Under the pieces are notes generated by a model. It was given only the letters and a program-made list of their open reading frames with translations. It made no database searches and was not told where the DNA came from. This document shows, piece after piece, positions 51,719 through 64,000 of a stretch of 64,000 nucleotides of DNA; position 1 is the first letter of the stretch; each line of letters starts with the position of its first letter. Source of the DNA: CAVYXZ01 sp963772595. GTDB lineage: Bacteria > Chloroflexota > Anaerolineae > Aggregatilineales > Phototrophicaceae. The stretch lies in contig CAVYXZ010000005.1 of assembly GCA_963772595.1 (NCBI GenBank), positions 235,496 through 299,495 of the forward strand, given 5' to 3'. Both the position numbers and the translations under genes were made by a program.

Positions 51719-54700
51719 CTAGCAGTCCCCGTCCCGGTTGAGATAAGTGCCGTAGAGCCAACCGTCCATGTCGTCATACTGGACCTGGTACCACACGCCT
51801 TCCCGCTGCTCGGCCTGGAAGCTGAGGTTATAGGGCACGACGGCCAGCACCTCGCTGTTGAGGCTGGCATCCTGCCGCAGATTGAGGCGGTAGCCGGTGG
51901 TGACTTCACAGTTCATGACCGTCTGCGCTAGCTGGGCGGCGCTGGGCACGTTGATGGTCATAATCACCGTGCCGGGGTCGAAGAGCGTCACACAGGTGAA
52001 GCCGGGGAAATACTCGCTCAGGGTGTAACCCTCCAGCATGGTCGGCACACGCGGCGTCTGGTTGCTGTTCATGAAGATCATGTGCCCGCTGCCACGCAGA
52101 CAGATGACCGCGCCCGCATCCAGATGCTGCACGCCGGTCGGGCTGAAGACATCGACCGCCTGAAGAATCCCGGCGTTGATGATCGAGCGGTCGCCGATCT
52201 CCGCCGGATTGGTGAGCGGTGAGCCGTACCAGGAGAGGAAGTGTTGATCCTCGACCAGCATCCGGCAGTTGAGGTCATAGCGGTAGTCCGGCAGATGAAC
52301 CCGCAGGTCAGGGTGCTGGTTGAAGCTCATGTCGAAGCACAGCGGCGTGGCTGGCGGGGTCGGGATCACGAAGTCGTCACGCACCGGCTGCGGGCGTGGA
52401 TTTGGATTGACCGGCGCTGCCGCGACCCGCTGGCCCTGCATCCGTGGTGCGCTGACCTCCGCCGTGACTTCTGGCGGCAGCGGTGACGTTGGCGAGGGCG
52501 AAGGCGTTGGCGTCGGATTGTCCCCGGCGGCGGCAAGATTCGCCTCCGTATCGCTGGCGGTCGGCGCAGGGGTGTCGGAGAAAGCGGCGGCAATCTGCGC
52601 ATCGTCGCTCGTGCTGGTCGGCGATGGCGTGTCGGTGGCCGTTGGGGTACTGCCGCCCTCTTCTTGAGCGATCTGAATCGCCTCGGCTGCGCCATCCGCT
52701 GTGGCGGTGAAGGTGGGCGTTGGAACGGCGTCGCTTTCCGGTGTGGCGGTGAATTCCGGCACGGGCGTTTCCGAACCGTCCCGCGTCGCGGTCAGCTCCA
52801 GCGTTGGCGTGATTGAGACCGGCAAGGTCGCGGACGGTGTGTAGGTCGGCGTGGGTGTTTCGGAGCCGGTCAAGGTGGCCGACGGCGTATAAGTCGGCGA
52901 CGGCGTATAGGTTGGTGACGGGGTCTCCGAGCCAGTCAGTGTCGGCGATGGCGTGTAAGTTGGCGTGGGCGTCTCGGAGCCGTTCAGTGTCGGCGACGGT
53001 GTGTAAGTTGGTGTCGGCGTCTCGGAACCAGTCAGCGTGGCTGACGGCGTGTAGGTTGGCGTGGGTGTTTCCGAGCCGGTCAGGGTTGGGGACGGCGTGT
53101 AGGTCGGCGTGGGTGTTTCCGAGCCGGTCAGCGTGGCTGATGGCGTGTAGGTCGGTGTCGGCGTTTCCGAGCCGGTCAGCGTGGGGGTGACACAACCTTC
53201 TGGCGTCGGGGTACCGGGTTTGTTGAGGCTGTCACAGTTATCCAGCAGCGCGCCCAGGCCGCGCAGCGGAACCCCACCCGCCGAACTGACCGTGAGGGTC
53301 GCGCTGTGGCTGTTGTTGCTGGTGTTGGGGTCGCTCATGTCGCTGCTGCTGATGCTGGCCTGCAAATCGTAGCTGCCGTCCGTATCGCCCTGGACCACGA
53401 TGTCCAGCACGCGGTAATTGCCGCTGTAGATCGTGCTGTCGAAGGTCCAGAGGCCGCTGGGGTAGTAAGTGCCCACACTGGGGCTGGCCGAGATGTAGCT
53501 CAGCCCGGCGGGCAGCGTCACAGTAACCTGTACGTCGTTGGCATAGTTTGGCCCGTTGTTGCTCACAATCACGCTGAAGGTCGTCTGTGCGCCTGTGCTG
53601 ATACTATCCGGCGAAACGACCGCGTTGAGGACCAGGTCTGCGCCAATCGTGATCGAGCGGCTGGTGCTGTTGTCGCTGAGGGTGGTATCGGTCTGGTCTA
53701 CCGCCGTGATTGTCAGCGTATTGACCAGGGTCGTGCCATCCGCAGCGGGCGCGACGGTCGCTTGAATCGTCAGGGTGGCGACCGAACTGGCCCCCAGAGC
53801 GCCGATGTCCCACAGGCCGGTGCTGTCGTCGTAAGTCCCCTGAGAAGTGCTGGCCGAGACGAAGCTCAGGCCGTTGGGCAGCAGGTCTGTAGCCTGGAGT
53901 CCGGTGGCACCACCCGCGTTAGTCGTCCTGACCTGCATCGTCAGGGTGATGACATCGCCCACACTGGCCCGGCTCGGAGCACTCATCTGGGTATAGGCGT
54001 TGATGTCGGGCGGTGCGCCGACGGTCAGGTTGACGCTGGCCGTGTCGTTGGTCGCGTCGGTATCCGTCTGCGTGACCGCGCCGATGCTGGCCGTGCTGGT
54101 GATGGTCGTGCCGCCGCTGCCGCCATCTGGGATGACATACATGGTGATGCTGACGGTCGCGCCGGAGACCAGACTGCCAGGGTACCAGACCCCAGCGCTG
54201 TAGATTCCCTGCCCGCTGTCCCAACTCTGGCCGTACAGCCCGGCGGCCAGCGGCCAGTTGACCTGGATGCCGGTTGCCAGGCCCGGCCCGTTGTTTTGCA
54301 GTGTGAGCGTCATCGAGATCGCCTGCCCCTCGGTCGGCGTGGTGTTGTTCGCGCTCATCGACAGCGCCAGATCAACCGAAGTGGTCGAGGGCGCGCCGAC
54401 CGTGATACTGGTCGAGCCGGTGTCGTTGCTGCTGTTGGTGTCTGTCTGATCCACGCCGACCAGGCTGGCCGTAAAGTCAATCGTATCGCCAGAGGTCCCG
54501 TCATCCGGCACGGCATAGACGTAGTACGTCAGGTTCCCGCCGCTGCTCAGGCCGTTGACCGTCAGGATCTCGCTCAAGGGATCGTAGGCGCTGCTGCTGC
54601 GGTCGGTATAGGTCATGCCAGCGGGGATGGGCGCGCTGACCTGGATAGTAGTCGCCCTGCTCGGCCCGTTGTTGCGCACGTTGATGGCGAAGCGCACCTC

Positions 54701-57700
54701 CTGACCTTCGCCCGGTGTGGCGTTATTGCTGGTGACGGTCGGCGCAATATCGACCGAGGCGATCGTTACATCTACGCTGCCGCTTTCGTCGCCCGGCGCG
54801 GGATCGCTCTGATCGACGGCTGTGATCGTCCCGGTCAGGGTGATGGTCGCCAGGTTGGGGACGTTGGCGGCCACGTCAGCGCGCAGGGTGAGGGTGACAT
54901 TGGTGCCGCTCTGGACCGCGCCGACCGTCCAGATCCCGGTGGTCGGATCATAGCTGCCGTTGTTGGTGGCGTAGTTCGCATATTCCAATTCCGGCGGCAG
55001 CGGGGCCGTGAGTTCGACACCGGTCGCGCTGTTGGGGCCAGCGTTGGTGATGCGCAGTGTATAGCTGACTCGATCCCCCTGGATCGGTGCGGCGGTGTTC
55101 GACGTGAGCGCTACCGACAGATCCGCGCTGGAGGCGGCCCCCTGGACTGCGATAGTCGCCGACGGACTGTTATCTGCCGGCGTGTAATCGGCAGGGTCGC
55201 TGTTGCTGATCGACGGATTGGCGACGATGTTCGACCCGGCGGTGCCGAGATCGACCGAGGCGTTAATCGTGATGCGCTTGAAGCTGCCCGCGCCGACCGT
55301 CCCGGCATCCCAGAAGTTGCTACTGCTGTTGAAGCCGTTGCCGCTGGCGACGCTGACGAAGCTCAGGCCGGGCGGCAGTACGTTACTGATCTCGACGTTA
55401 TAGACGGCCATCGTCGTCGGGTTGTTGGCCGTCAGGACGAACTGGAGCACGTCGCCTTCGTCCGGGGCCTGATCGTTGACCGTCAGGGTGAGGGCAATAT
55501 CGGTGCCGATGCGCGTCGAGAGGCTGTCCGTGTCGTTGCTGTTAGTGCTGTCGGTCTGGTCCAGCGCGCTGACACTGCCCGTCGTGACCAGATCGCTGCC
55601 TTCGGTCCCGCTTTGCGAGATCGCATAGAGCTTCAGCGTGCGGTAGCCGGAGTTGGCTGCGACTGACCCCACCGTCCAGTACCCCGGACGTGGAGTTGTA
55701 ACTGCCCTGGGTTGCGGTATAGGACGTGAAGCTCAGCCCAGCCGGCAGCGGCACCGAGACCTCGACACCGGTCGCCGGATCGGGACCATAGTTATAGACG
55801 TCCGCACGGACCTCGATTTCTTCGCCCAGATCCGCATAGGTGGGACCCAACATCCGCACGTAGAGATCGGCTTGGGTGGGGGTCGTGCTGCCTGCCGTCA
55901 CACTGGCCGTCGTCTGGTCGTCCTCCAGCGGATTGCTGTTGTTGGGCGTCGAATTGGGGTCAAGCTGCTGGCTGGCGATCACCTGGGCCGTATTGCTGAG
56001 CACAGTGTCTTCATAGCCCACGCGCGGCGCGACGTAGAGGTACAGGTAGCGGGTGGCGCTCCGGTTCAGGGTGCCGATGTCCCAGACCCCGCTGATCGGG
56101 TCAAAACTGCCTTGATTGGTCGAAGCGCTGTTGAAATCCAGCCCATCAGGCAGCATATCGCTCACCTGCACACCGAAGGCATGATCGGGACCGGCATTGT
56201 AAGCGGTGACCCGGAAGTAGAATTCCTCGCCGATGTCCGGCGTTGTGTTGCTGACCGTCTGCGACAGCTCCAGGTCGGATACAAGCGCACTGTCCTGTAC
56301 GCTAATGGAGACCGAATCCTGATCGTCCTCGGCGGGCACGTTGTTGCCATGCACCGAATCAGGGTCGTCTTGAGTTGCGGCGACGATTTCGGCGGAGACC
56401 GTCTGCACCGTGTTAGCGGTCCCTTCGATCACGTTGAAATAGAGATAAGCCCGGTAGTAGCTGGAGGGGGCGACATTCAGATCGGGGAAGCTGAAGACTT
56501 GCGTCTCAGGATTGTAGTCGGCAAAGAGCGCGCTCGTGTATTCCAGCCCAGCAGGCAGGCTCATCTGCACAGCGATCCCGGTGGCGACATCCGGCCCGCT
56601 GTTGGTGATGTCCACATAGATCGTGACCGCGTCGCCTTCATCCGGGTTGACGTTGGAGGCGGAGATGTCCAGGCTCAGGTCCGACATATTGGTATTGCCG
56701 GGCACGTAAACATCGACCGAATCCAAGTTGTTCGATGGGGTCGGGTCGTCAGCATTGGCGTTCGTGATGGTGGCGCTGACGGTCTGCGTGCTTCCCTGCG
56801 CAATGCTGCTGACGCGCACCGTCTGCGAGAGATTGACGCTCCCGCTGCCGCCGTCACGCTGGCCGATCACCCAGACGCCGGTGGCCGGGTCGTAAGTGCC
56901 CTGTCCGGTGCTGTGGGCCAGGTAAACCAGGCCGCTGGGCAGGTCTACCGTCACTTCAATGCCATCTGCGGGCAGAGGGCCGTAATTGTAGACCTGTGTG
57001 GTCAGCGTGATGATGTCGCCGACGGAGGGCTGCGACGTGCTTGCATACTGGTAGACCGCGATGTCCGCCGTCGGGTTGTTGACGTAGATATAAGCGTAGT
57101 CGTAGTCGTCTTCGTAGCCCAGATTGTTTCCGGGCGTCGAATTCGGGGTCTGGCAGGTCGGATGTCGCCAGGTCGCCATAGAAGTACAGATAATTGCTGG
57201 CGGTGCCGGTGTCGATGGTCGCCGTGACGCTCAGTGTAGCGGAGGCATCGGTCGCCAGGCTGCCTAGCGTCCAGATTCCATTGACGGCGTCGTAGCTGCC
57301 CTGGCTGGGGGTGGCGACGATGTCGGTCAGGCCGGCTGGCAGGGTGGTGGTCACGCTGACGCCGGTCGTGTCATCCGGGCCAGCATTCGTGATCTCATAG
57401 ATCATGGTGACGGACGAGCCTTCGAAGAGCGCGTCGCTGCCACTGCGATTGACGGTCAGCGAGAGATCGGCGGCAACGTCCAGCAGGCTGACGTCGAAGC
57501 TGTCGAAGTCATCCCCGGTCCCATCGCCCGGCGTCGAATTGATGTCGGGCTGATCCGCCGCCGTGACCTCAGCGCTCACGGTGAGGTTCGCGGGTGCGGT
57601 CCCAGCGTTGACGCTGGCCGTGACGTAGAGGTCGCTCCAATCGCCCGCCGCCAGGTCGCCCAATGTCCAGACGCCGGTGGCCGGGTCGAAACTGCCCGTA

Positions 57701-60700
57701 TCCGGGCTGCCGCTTTCGAGCGTGAGCTGCGCAGGCGCGTTGATCGTCACCTCGACTCCGGTCGCATCCTGCGGCCCGGTGTTGTAGATTTCCAGGTAGA
57801 AGGTGAGGGTGTCGCCTTCGAAGAGACTATCCGCGGAGACGCTGTAGAAATACGCCGACAGGTCGATAGTCGAATTGGGATTACTGACCGTGACGTAGCG
57901 CGAGGCCGAGTCGTCGGTCGCATCCGGGTCATCCGGCGTGGAGGCCGTGCGCTGGGCCGAGATATAGAAGCTCTGGTCGCCGGTCCCGGCGTTGACGGTC
58001 GTCGTCACGCTCAGGGTCGCAACCTGATCGACGTCAAGCTGGCTCAGCGTCCAATCGCCGGTTGTCGCGTTGTAACTGCCGGTGCTGGCGCTGCTGTCTT
58101 GCAGCGTGAGTTGGGCCGGGAAGGGCACGTTGATGGTCAAATCGGTGGCGCTGCCGGGGCCGTCGTTGGTGATGACTGCATAGAAGGTCATCACGTCGCC
58201 TTCGTTAAGATTGGTGCTGCTCACGCCGACATTGACGTCAATATCGGCACCCGCCGTCAGCGGCACCGTGAGCTGCACGCTGTCGTAATTGTTGGACGAG
58301 ATCGGATCGCTCTGAACCAGCGCGTAAATCTGCGCGTTCTGCGTGAAGCTGTTCCCGGCGGCTTCATTATTAATGGTCGCGGTCACGGTTAAGGTCTGCG
58401 TCTGGCCGGGGTTCAGGCTGTCGATAGTCCAGAACGTGCTGTCGTAGGCGCTGTCGCTGGAGGACACGAAACTGGTGTTGGACGACAGCGGGAAGTAGAC
58501 CTGAATGCCGGTCGCCAGCCCGGCCCCATGTTCTGCACGTCCAGCGTATAGACGACCTCATCCCCCGCTGCCGGGACCGAATTATCGACCGCCAGGCTCA
58601 GCGCCAGGTTGGCGTTCTGTGGGATTCCGTTGGGGTTGAGGACCACCGAGGCGGTATCGTTGTCGCTGTTGGTGTCGCTTTGATCCAGGGTATAGAGGCT
58701 GCCGCTGTCGCTGATCGTCACCCCGGCGGAGGCTTCATCGACCACCACCGACAGGGTCAGGGTGGCGCTGCTGCCGTTCGCCAGATCGCCCACCGTCCAG
58801 AGACCGGTCGCCGGATCGTAGCTGCCCTGGCTGGGATCAGTCGAGAGCAGAGTCAGCCCGTTGGAGACCGCGTCGGAGACAATGACGCCGGTGGCATCGT
58901 TCGGGCCGAGATTCGAGACCGTGATCTGCATGTCGATCACCTCAGCGGGGTCAGGCGTGGCGTTGCTGACCGTCTTGCTCAGCGCCAGATCCAGCGCGGT
59001 CGTCAGGGCCTGCGGCGAGATGGCCGCTGCGGCCTCGTTATTGGTCGCATTCGGGTCGATCTGGTAGCTGCCGGTGATCTGGGCCGCGTTCTGGATATAG
59101 GTTCCGCGGTCCCGCTGCCGACCTGGGCCGTGATGCTCAGGGTGGCGCTGTCACCGTTCGCCAGAATGCCGACCGTCCAGCGCCCGGAGGACGCGGAATA
59201 GACCCCCTGGCTGGCGGTGGAGGTGACGAAATTGAGACCCGCTGGCAGGTAATCGGAGACGATCACGTTGCTGGCGTCGTTCGGGCCGTTGTTGCTGACG
59301 GTCAGCGTGTAGACGATGTTGTCGAGGACGGTCGGCGCTGCGTTATCGACCGTCTTGCTCAGGCTCAGGTCGGCCACGTCGGAGGTGCTGACGTACATCT
59401 CCACAGTGGCGCTGTTGTTGTCGGTGTTGGGGTCGGGTGTGACGGGTATTGTCCAGGTAGGCGGTGTTGGAAATGGTCGTGCCTGCCGTGTCGAGAGCGA
59501 CCGTCGCCGTGATTTGAGCGTGGCCGTCGCGCCATGCATATCGCCCAGGTCCCAGTAGTCGCCTTCGGAGATCACGAACTCGCCCTGCGAGACGTCGCTG
59601 CTGACGTAAGTGATCTCAGACGGCAGGTTGTCGTAGAGGTAAACCGATTCGGCATTGCTGGGGCCGTTATTATGCACGGTGATGGTATAGACCACCGTCT
59701 GGCCTTCAATCGGGGTGGTGTCATCGACGGTCTTGGTGACGGCGAGGTCCGCACCTGACGAACTGATGACGTTCAGGCTGGCGTTGTCGCTGTCGTTACT
59801 GGCAATCGGGTCCGTCTGATCCAGGGCGTCACTGTCGCCGTGTTGGTAACACAGTCCGGCGCTGCCGGCGTCAATGTTCGTCTTCAGGTTGAGGGTAGCG
59901 CTTTCGCCAGCAGCCAGATCGCCCACCCTCCAGTTATCCGTCCGGTAGCTGCCCTGCGAGGCCCTGTAGTCGCTGTAGGTCAGGCTGTCGGGAGCGGGTC
60001 ATAGAATTCAATGCTGGTCGCATCCAGCGGGCCGTTGTTATGTACGGTGACGCTGAAGACCGCCGTTGCGCCTTCGGCCAGCACGCTGGAATTAACCGTC
60101 TTGCTGATGCTGATGTCGGCAGTGTTCGGGTTGACGACCTCACGTCGTCAGGCTGCTGTTATTGCTGTTGTTGGGGTCGCCCTGGACTCCGCTGGCGAAG
60201 TTGGCACTGTTGGTGATGCTGCTGCCTTCGGTGCCGCTATCGACCGTCGCCGCGATGTCAGGCTGGCGCTGGTATCCGCTTCCAGCGCGCCCACCGTCCA
60301 GAATCCGCTGGCCTCATCGTAGCTGCCCTGGACGCATCTGCGGTGTCGAAGCTCAGCCCGGCGGGCAGTTGATCGAGCACGACGACGCTGCCCACCGCTT
60401 CGGGGCCGTAGTTGTTGCGACCAGTGTAAACGTGACCGTGTCGCCTTCGACGCGACCGGCTGATCGACGGATTTGAAGATGCCCAGGTCGGCGCTGCTTG
60501 CCTCGACGGTGACATTCTGCGAATCGGAGTTGTTGGTCGTGACCGTGTCGGCGGGGGTCGAATTCGTCAGGCTGGCGGTGTTGGTGATGACCGTCAGGGT
60601 CTCAATGCGTCCGCCTCAGCGGTGATCGTCAGCGTGGCGCTTGCCCCTTCCGCCAGGCTGCCAACTGTCCAGACGCCGGTCTGCGGATCATAGCTGCCCT

Positions 60701-63700
60701 GGTCCGCCAGGTCACTGTCGTAGAGCAGGCCCGCAGGTAGCAGGTCGGTCACTTCGATGTTGTCGGCGGTGCCCGGCCCGTTGTTGCTGACGGTAATGGT
60801 GAAGTCGGTGGTTTCGCCGGGAAGAAGATCAGGTTGGACGATTTTTCGACACGGTCAGGTCCGGCGTGCTGCTGCGGACCATCACATCGACCGAGGCTGT
60901 TGTTGATATTGTTCAGTTCGGGCACGGTGCTGTTGATAAGGCAGTCGTACGGTCTGTGTCGTGCCCAGCGCGTCGATAGTCGGCTGGAAGATCAAGTTCA
61001 GCTGGATCGTACGCTGTTAGCGGCCAGCGCGCCGATGGTCCAATTCCCGCTTCGTATCAAAGCTGCCAGCCGGATTGGCGCTCACAAAACTGATGTTCTC
61101 CAGGCCGCTGAACGTGACTTCGACGTTGTCGGCGTCGTTCGGCCCATTGTAGTGCAGATACTCTGTCAGGGTCAGATTTTGGCCCACATTGACGGTCGAT
61201 GGCCCCCTCAAGTCGTGAGCTGAAAATTAGTCCCAGTCTCGATGTCAAAGATGGAATAGGTCTCGTAGTCGTCTTCGTAGACATTCTGATTGTTCGGGTA
61301 GGAATCGATGTCCGGCAGATCGTCAGCGGTGATTTCGCCTTCGAAGGCCATCGGTCATCCGGCCCGATGCTCCCGCCGCCGTGACCGTCAGCGTCTGAGT
61401 CGCGACCGCCGTTCGCCAGGCTGCCAATGTTCCAAGATTGGCCGCATAGCTGCCCTGGCTGGCCGCGCTGGAACCTGGCAGACGTTGGCGGGCAGCAACA
61501 GCGGCCAGAATGCCGCTGTTGGCCGACGGACCGTTGTTGGTCAGGGTGTAGACCATGTCGAAGGTCGTGTCGGGGTTACCAGGTCGGCGGTGGCTTTGCT
61601 GATGCCCAGTTCCAGGTCAGAAGCCTCCTCGACGACTGTAGCGCTCAAGACGGTCATGTTGTTGGCTGCCGGGTCGGTCTGATCCGCCGCCGTGATGCAG
61701 CGTGACGTCAAAGCTGCTGCCGACCGTGCCCCGTTGACCGTGACTCTCAGTGCGATCCTGGATAGTCGCCCGCCGCGATGCTGCCAACATCCCACAGGCC
61801 GGTCGCCGGGTCGAAGCTGCCTGCTTTGCTCCAGAGGGTATAATCCGCAGCGTCAGTGCAGGGGGAAGAATAATCTGCGCCTGCACCCCGCTGGCATTGT
61901 CCGGGCCGATTGTTGATACCGAAGCCAAAGGTAAAGGTCTGGCCCTCGACCAGCGTGTTGGTAAAGCCTTCCTCGGAATACCACCAGTAATAGACGGACA
62001 GTCGGCGGTTCGCCGCCCGCGGGCAGCAGGTTGACATCCACCGAAGCGCTGTTGTTGTCAGGGTTCGTATCGGTGGCTGCTGCCGCTGACCGTCGCCGTA
62101 TTGGTGGCTGTGATCGCCGTTCGACCGCATCCCCCGAAGCGCTGACTGCCAGGGTCGCGCTGGCCCCCGTGGCGAGCGTGCCCACCGTCCAACTTCGCCA
62201 GAAGCTGCCCTGACTGGGGTTGTTTGAGACTTCAGTCAGACCTTCCGGCAGATCATCCTGGAAGTGCTGATATCCTCCGCTACCAGCGGGCCGTTATTGG
62301 TCAGCGTGATAGTGAAGACGGTGGTCTCGCCTGGTGCAGGTCTGGTATCCGAGGCCGTCTTGCTGAGGCTCAGGTCGGCGGAGGGCGCATTCACCGTGAC
62401 GTCCGCCGAGGCGCTGTTATTCTCTAGTCCGGGTCGGGCAGGCTGCACCGTACACGAGGCCGTGTTGGTGAGGGTCTCGGCCTCTTCGACGCCGGTGGCC
62501 TCAGCCGTGATCGTCAGGGTCGCGCTTTCGTCATGTCCAGTTCGCCCAGACGCCAGCGGCCTGTTTGCAAATCGTAATTGCCCTGGCTGGCCGTGCTGCC
62601 AAGAAAGGTCAATCCCTCCGGCAGCAAATCGTTGACCGTCACGTTATCGACGAGGGCCGGGCCGTTGTTGAGCACCGTCAGCGTAAAAACGGTCGTATCG
62701 CCGCCGAACAAGCTGTTCCGAGACCGTCTTGCTCAGGCTCATCGGCCGCCGTATCGTAGATAGTCAGGGCGCGGCTGGCGACGTTGTTGCCGCTTTCCGG
62801 GTCCTCGGTCGGGCTGCTGACCTGCGCCGTATTGGTCACGACCGATCTTCGTCCACCTGATCGGTCTGCACCGTGAAGGCCAGGGTCGCGCTGGTATTGG
62901 CCGCCATTGTGCCGACCGTCCAGACACCGCTTTCGCTGTCATAGCTGCCCGATGAGGGCGGGTCCCCAGCAGGAACAACCCGCCGGCAGCGTATCCTGCA
63001 CCTGACAGCTCGTCGCCGGGTCCGGCCCCAGGTTGCTGACCGTGACCGTATAGATGGCGGTCTCGCCTTCGAGGACGCCGGTTGAACTCACGTTTTGAGC
63101 ACGCGCAGGTCCGCCCCGGTCTCGCTGCCGCCGGGTCCGCTGCCCGGTTCTTCAGTTGGGACCGGGGTGGGCGTGGCGGTCAGGAAAGTCTCGAAATCGG
63201 GATTGGCTTCGGTATCGACAATGGTGATCGTCTGACCATTGACGGTGAAGGTCCCGGTCTCGAGGCCCATGTCTGAATACGCGTTAAACACCGTCTCGGC
63301 GAAGATGAGTTCCTATCGGTCAGCGGCTCCGGCTCGGACCAACCGCCGCAGGCATCCTCGACGTAGAGATCGTAGTTGATACAGTGCTGAACCTTCGTTG
63401 AAGCTGGGACGGTGCGCTCGTTCGGCGTGCCAGGGTCCAGCACCACATCGCCGTAAATGGTCGTGATCTGAATCTCGTCGCCCGGCGGGATGATCTGGAT
63501 CATGATGAGCGATCCCATGCGGATGTGGACACCATTGGCTTCCAGGTCGATTTTCAGGTGCTCCGGCCCCTGAATCGCCAGCAGCGAGGGTGCTTCCTCG
63601 CAATTGACATCGTTGAACGCGGTGCGGACGCGGAAAGCCTGCATCGGCGACTGTTCATCTCCGGTGACGGCGGGCAGACCGCTGATGTCCGTGTCGGGGT

Positions 63701-64000
63701 CAATCGCGTCGCCTGGATCCAGCCCAGGCCGCGTTCTGTATAGACGCGCAGCCACGCACCGTCCTGGCTGCGCGCATCGAGCGTCGCTTCGTCCCGGCGG
63801 CCAGCAGCGTCAGCACGTTGGCGTTGTCATTCGGGTTGGAAAGCACAATCGTCTCGCCGGGCAGCAGCACGTTAACGGGGTCCACCTCCGGCATCACATT
63901 GGCGGGGTCCACCGTATTGGTGATCTCGGTATCGCCCATCAGCATGAAGACGGCGGCCTGGCCGGCAGGGCGTTGGGCACGTTGGCCTGCACGTTCAGGA
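51719..64000 (-). CDS. Giant secreted DUF11-repeat protein with SH3b end, partial and multiply frame-broken
   Basis: One gene of over 12 kb whose 5' end lies past the right edge. From the N-terminal side it reads: a non-repeat region (63.1-64 kb; GETIVLSNPNDNANVLTLLA, RTAFNDVNCEEAPSLLAIQG, RMGSLIMIQIIPPGDEIQIT), a short Thr-Pro segment (TPTPVPTEEPGS), then about 25 DUF11 repeats from about 63.1 to 53.3 kb. Each repeat is about 120 residues with DLSLSKT...TPxxGxxVxYTLTVxNNGP and GxYDxxTGxWxxGxL. A Thr-Pro linker (52.8-53.2 kb), a Cys-containing module and an SH3b domain (TTGYRLNLRQDASLNSEVLA, GVWYQVQYDDMDGWLYGTYL) complete it. It is likely a cell-surface stalk or adhesin. Frame breaks are few below 58 kb and very dense above. 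Confidence 0.8.
52820..53190. repeat. 48-bp tandem repeat coding ETPTPTYTPSPTLTGS linker
   Basis: Seven imperfect units of 48 bases encode the 16-residue motif ETPTPTYTPSPTLTGS (variants PSAT, LNGS, PSPTY). The unit is Thr/Pro-rich and would form an extended, possibly glycosylated, linker between the DUF11 stalk and the C-terminal module. Confidence 0.85.

Noticed and set aside
52820..53190. Regular 48-base units as a CRISPR array
   Set aside because: Units are contiguous with no unique spacers and encode a Thr-Pro linker in frame.
53306..55666. A 786-codon open frame on the plus strand
   Set aside because: It is antisense to the DUF11 repeats, and its own repetitive look mirrors the repeats on the coding strand.

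Overview
The window is GC-rich bacterial chromosome with dense small operons on both strands. It holds two tRNA genes, no rRNA, no CRISPR array and no prophage. The gene style suggests a Chloroflexota (Anaerolineae-type) chromosome: secreted DUF11/SH3 proteins with Thr-Pro linkers, Uma2-type proteins, HXXEE and DUF5937 proteins, and many dispersed GC-rich hairpin repeats. This assignment is inference from gene content; no comparison could be run.

Layout. 1-6.7 kb: a broken STAS-like gene, a PmoA-family (DUF6807) protein and a tandem array of four family VIII esterase/beta-lactamase-fold serine hydrolases. 6.8-12.1 kb: a methyltransferase pair, a GyrI-like protein, a TetR/HXXEE operon with a palindromic operator, a frameshifted ferrochelatase and a broken Imm5-like gene. 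12.2-17.3 kb: mscL, a SixA-like phosphatase, a SnoaL-like protein, tRNA-Gly, a TfoX-like protein, manA, tRNA-Ala, maf and a SlyD-like FKBP. 17.9-22 kb: a PcrA/UvrD helicase broken by about five indels, a methyltransferase and an ASKHA-like protein. 22-24.1 kb: an AT-richer accessory patch with an IS256-family element and TPR/coiled-coil fragments. 24.2-31.5 kb: a DUF5937/ArsR regulator, a GH15 glucanohydrolase, an FHA protein, an MFS transporter, a PIN toxin-antitoxin pair and an aldo/keto reductase. 31.6-35.4 kb: two paralogous two-helix membrane proteins around a URO-D-like gene, a glycosidase-like propeller and a deazaflavin-dependent reductase. 35.4-39.1 kb: two orphan sensor histidine kinases around a 345-bp non-coding stretch rich in DnaA boxes, a possible replication origin. 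39.1-43.1 kb: a UlaG-like hydrolase, an ICMT-like methyltransferase, an accessory patch with an Ntn-hydrolase/Uma2 fusion, and a GT4 glycosyltransferase. 43.1-51.6 kb: a Fur/Zur repressor divergent from a ZnuA-like lipoprotein with an operator between them, a secreted beta-propeller, a P450 relic, MaoC plus lactonase, two thioredoxin-fold proteins, a phosphotransferase and an NmrA-like protein. 51.7-64 kb: one giant secreted protein with roughly 25 DUF11 repeats, a Thr-Pro linker and a C-terminal SH3b domain, whose N-terminus lies beyond the window.

Two themes cut across the window. First, single-base indels break many genes, including conserved ones such as hemH and pcrA, and they become very dense from about 58.5 kb to the right edge. 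This looks more like consensus error than biology, so frame-broken genes are annotated as single loci. Second, accessory DNA sits twice between an intact gene's 3' end and a second, diverged copy of that 3' end (22.0-24.3 kb and 40.6-42.0 kb), which suggests insertion through homologous gene ends.
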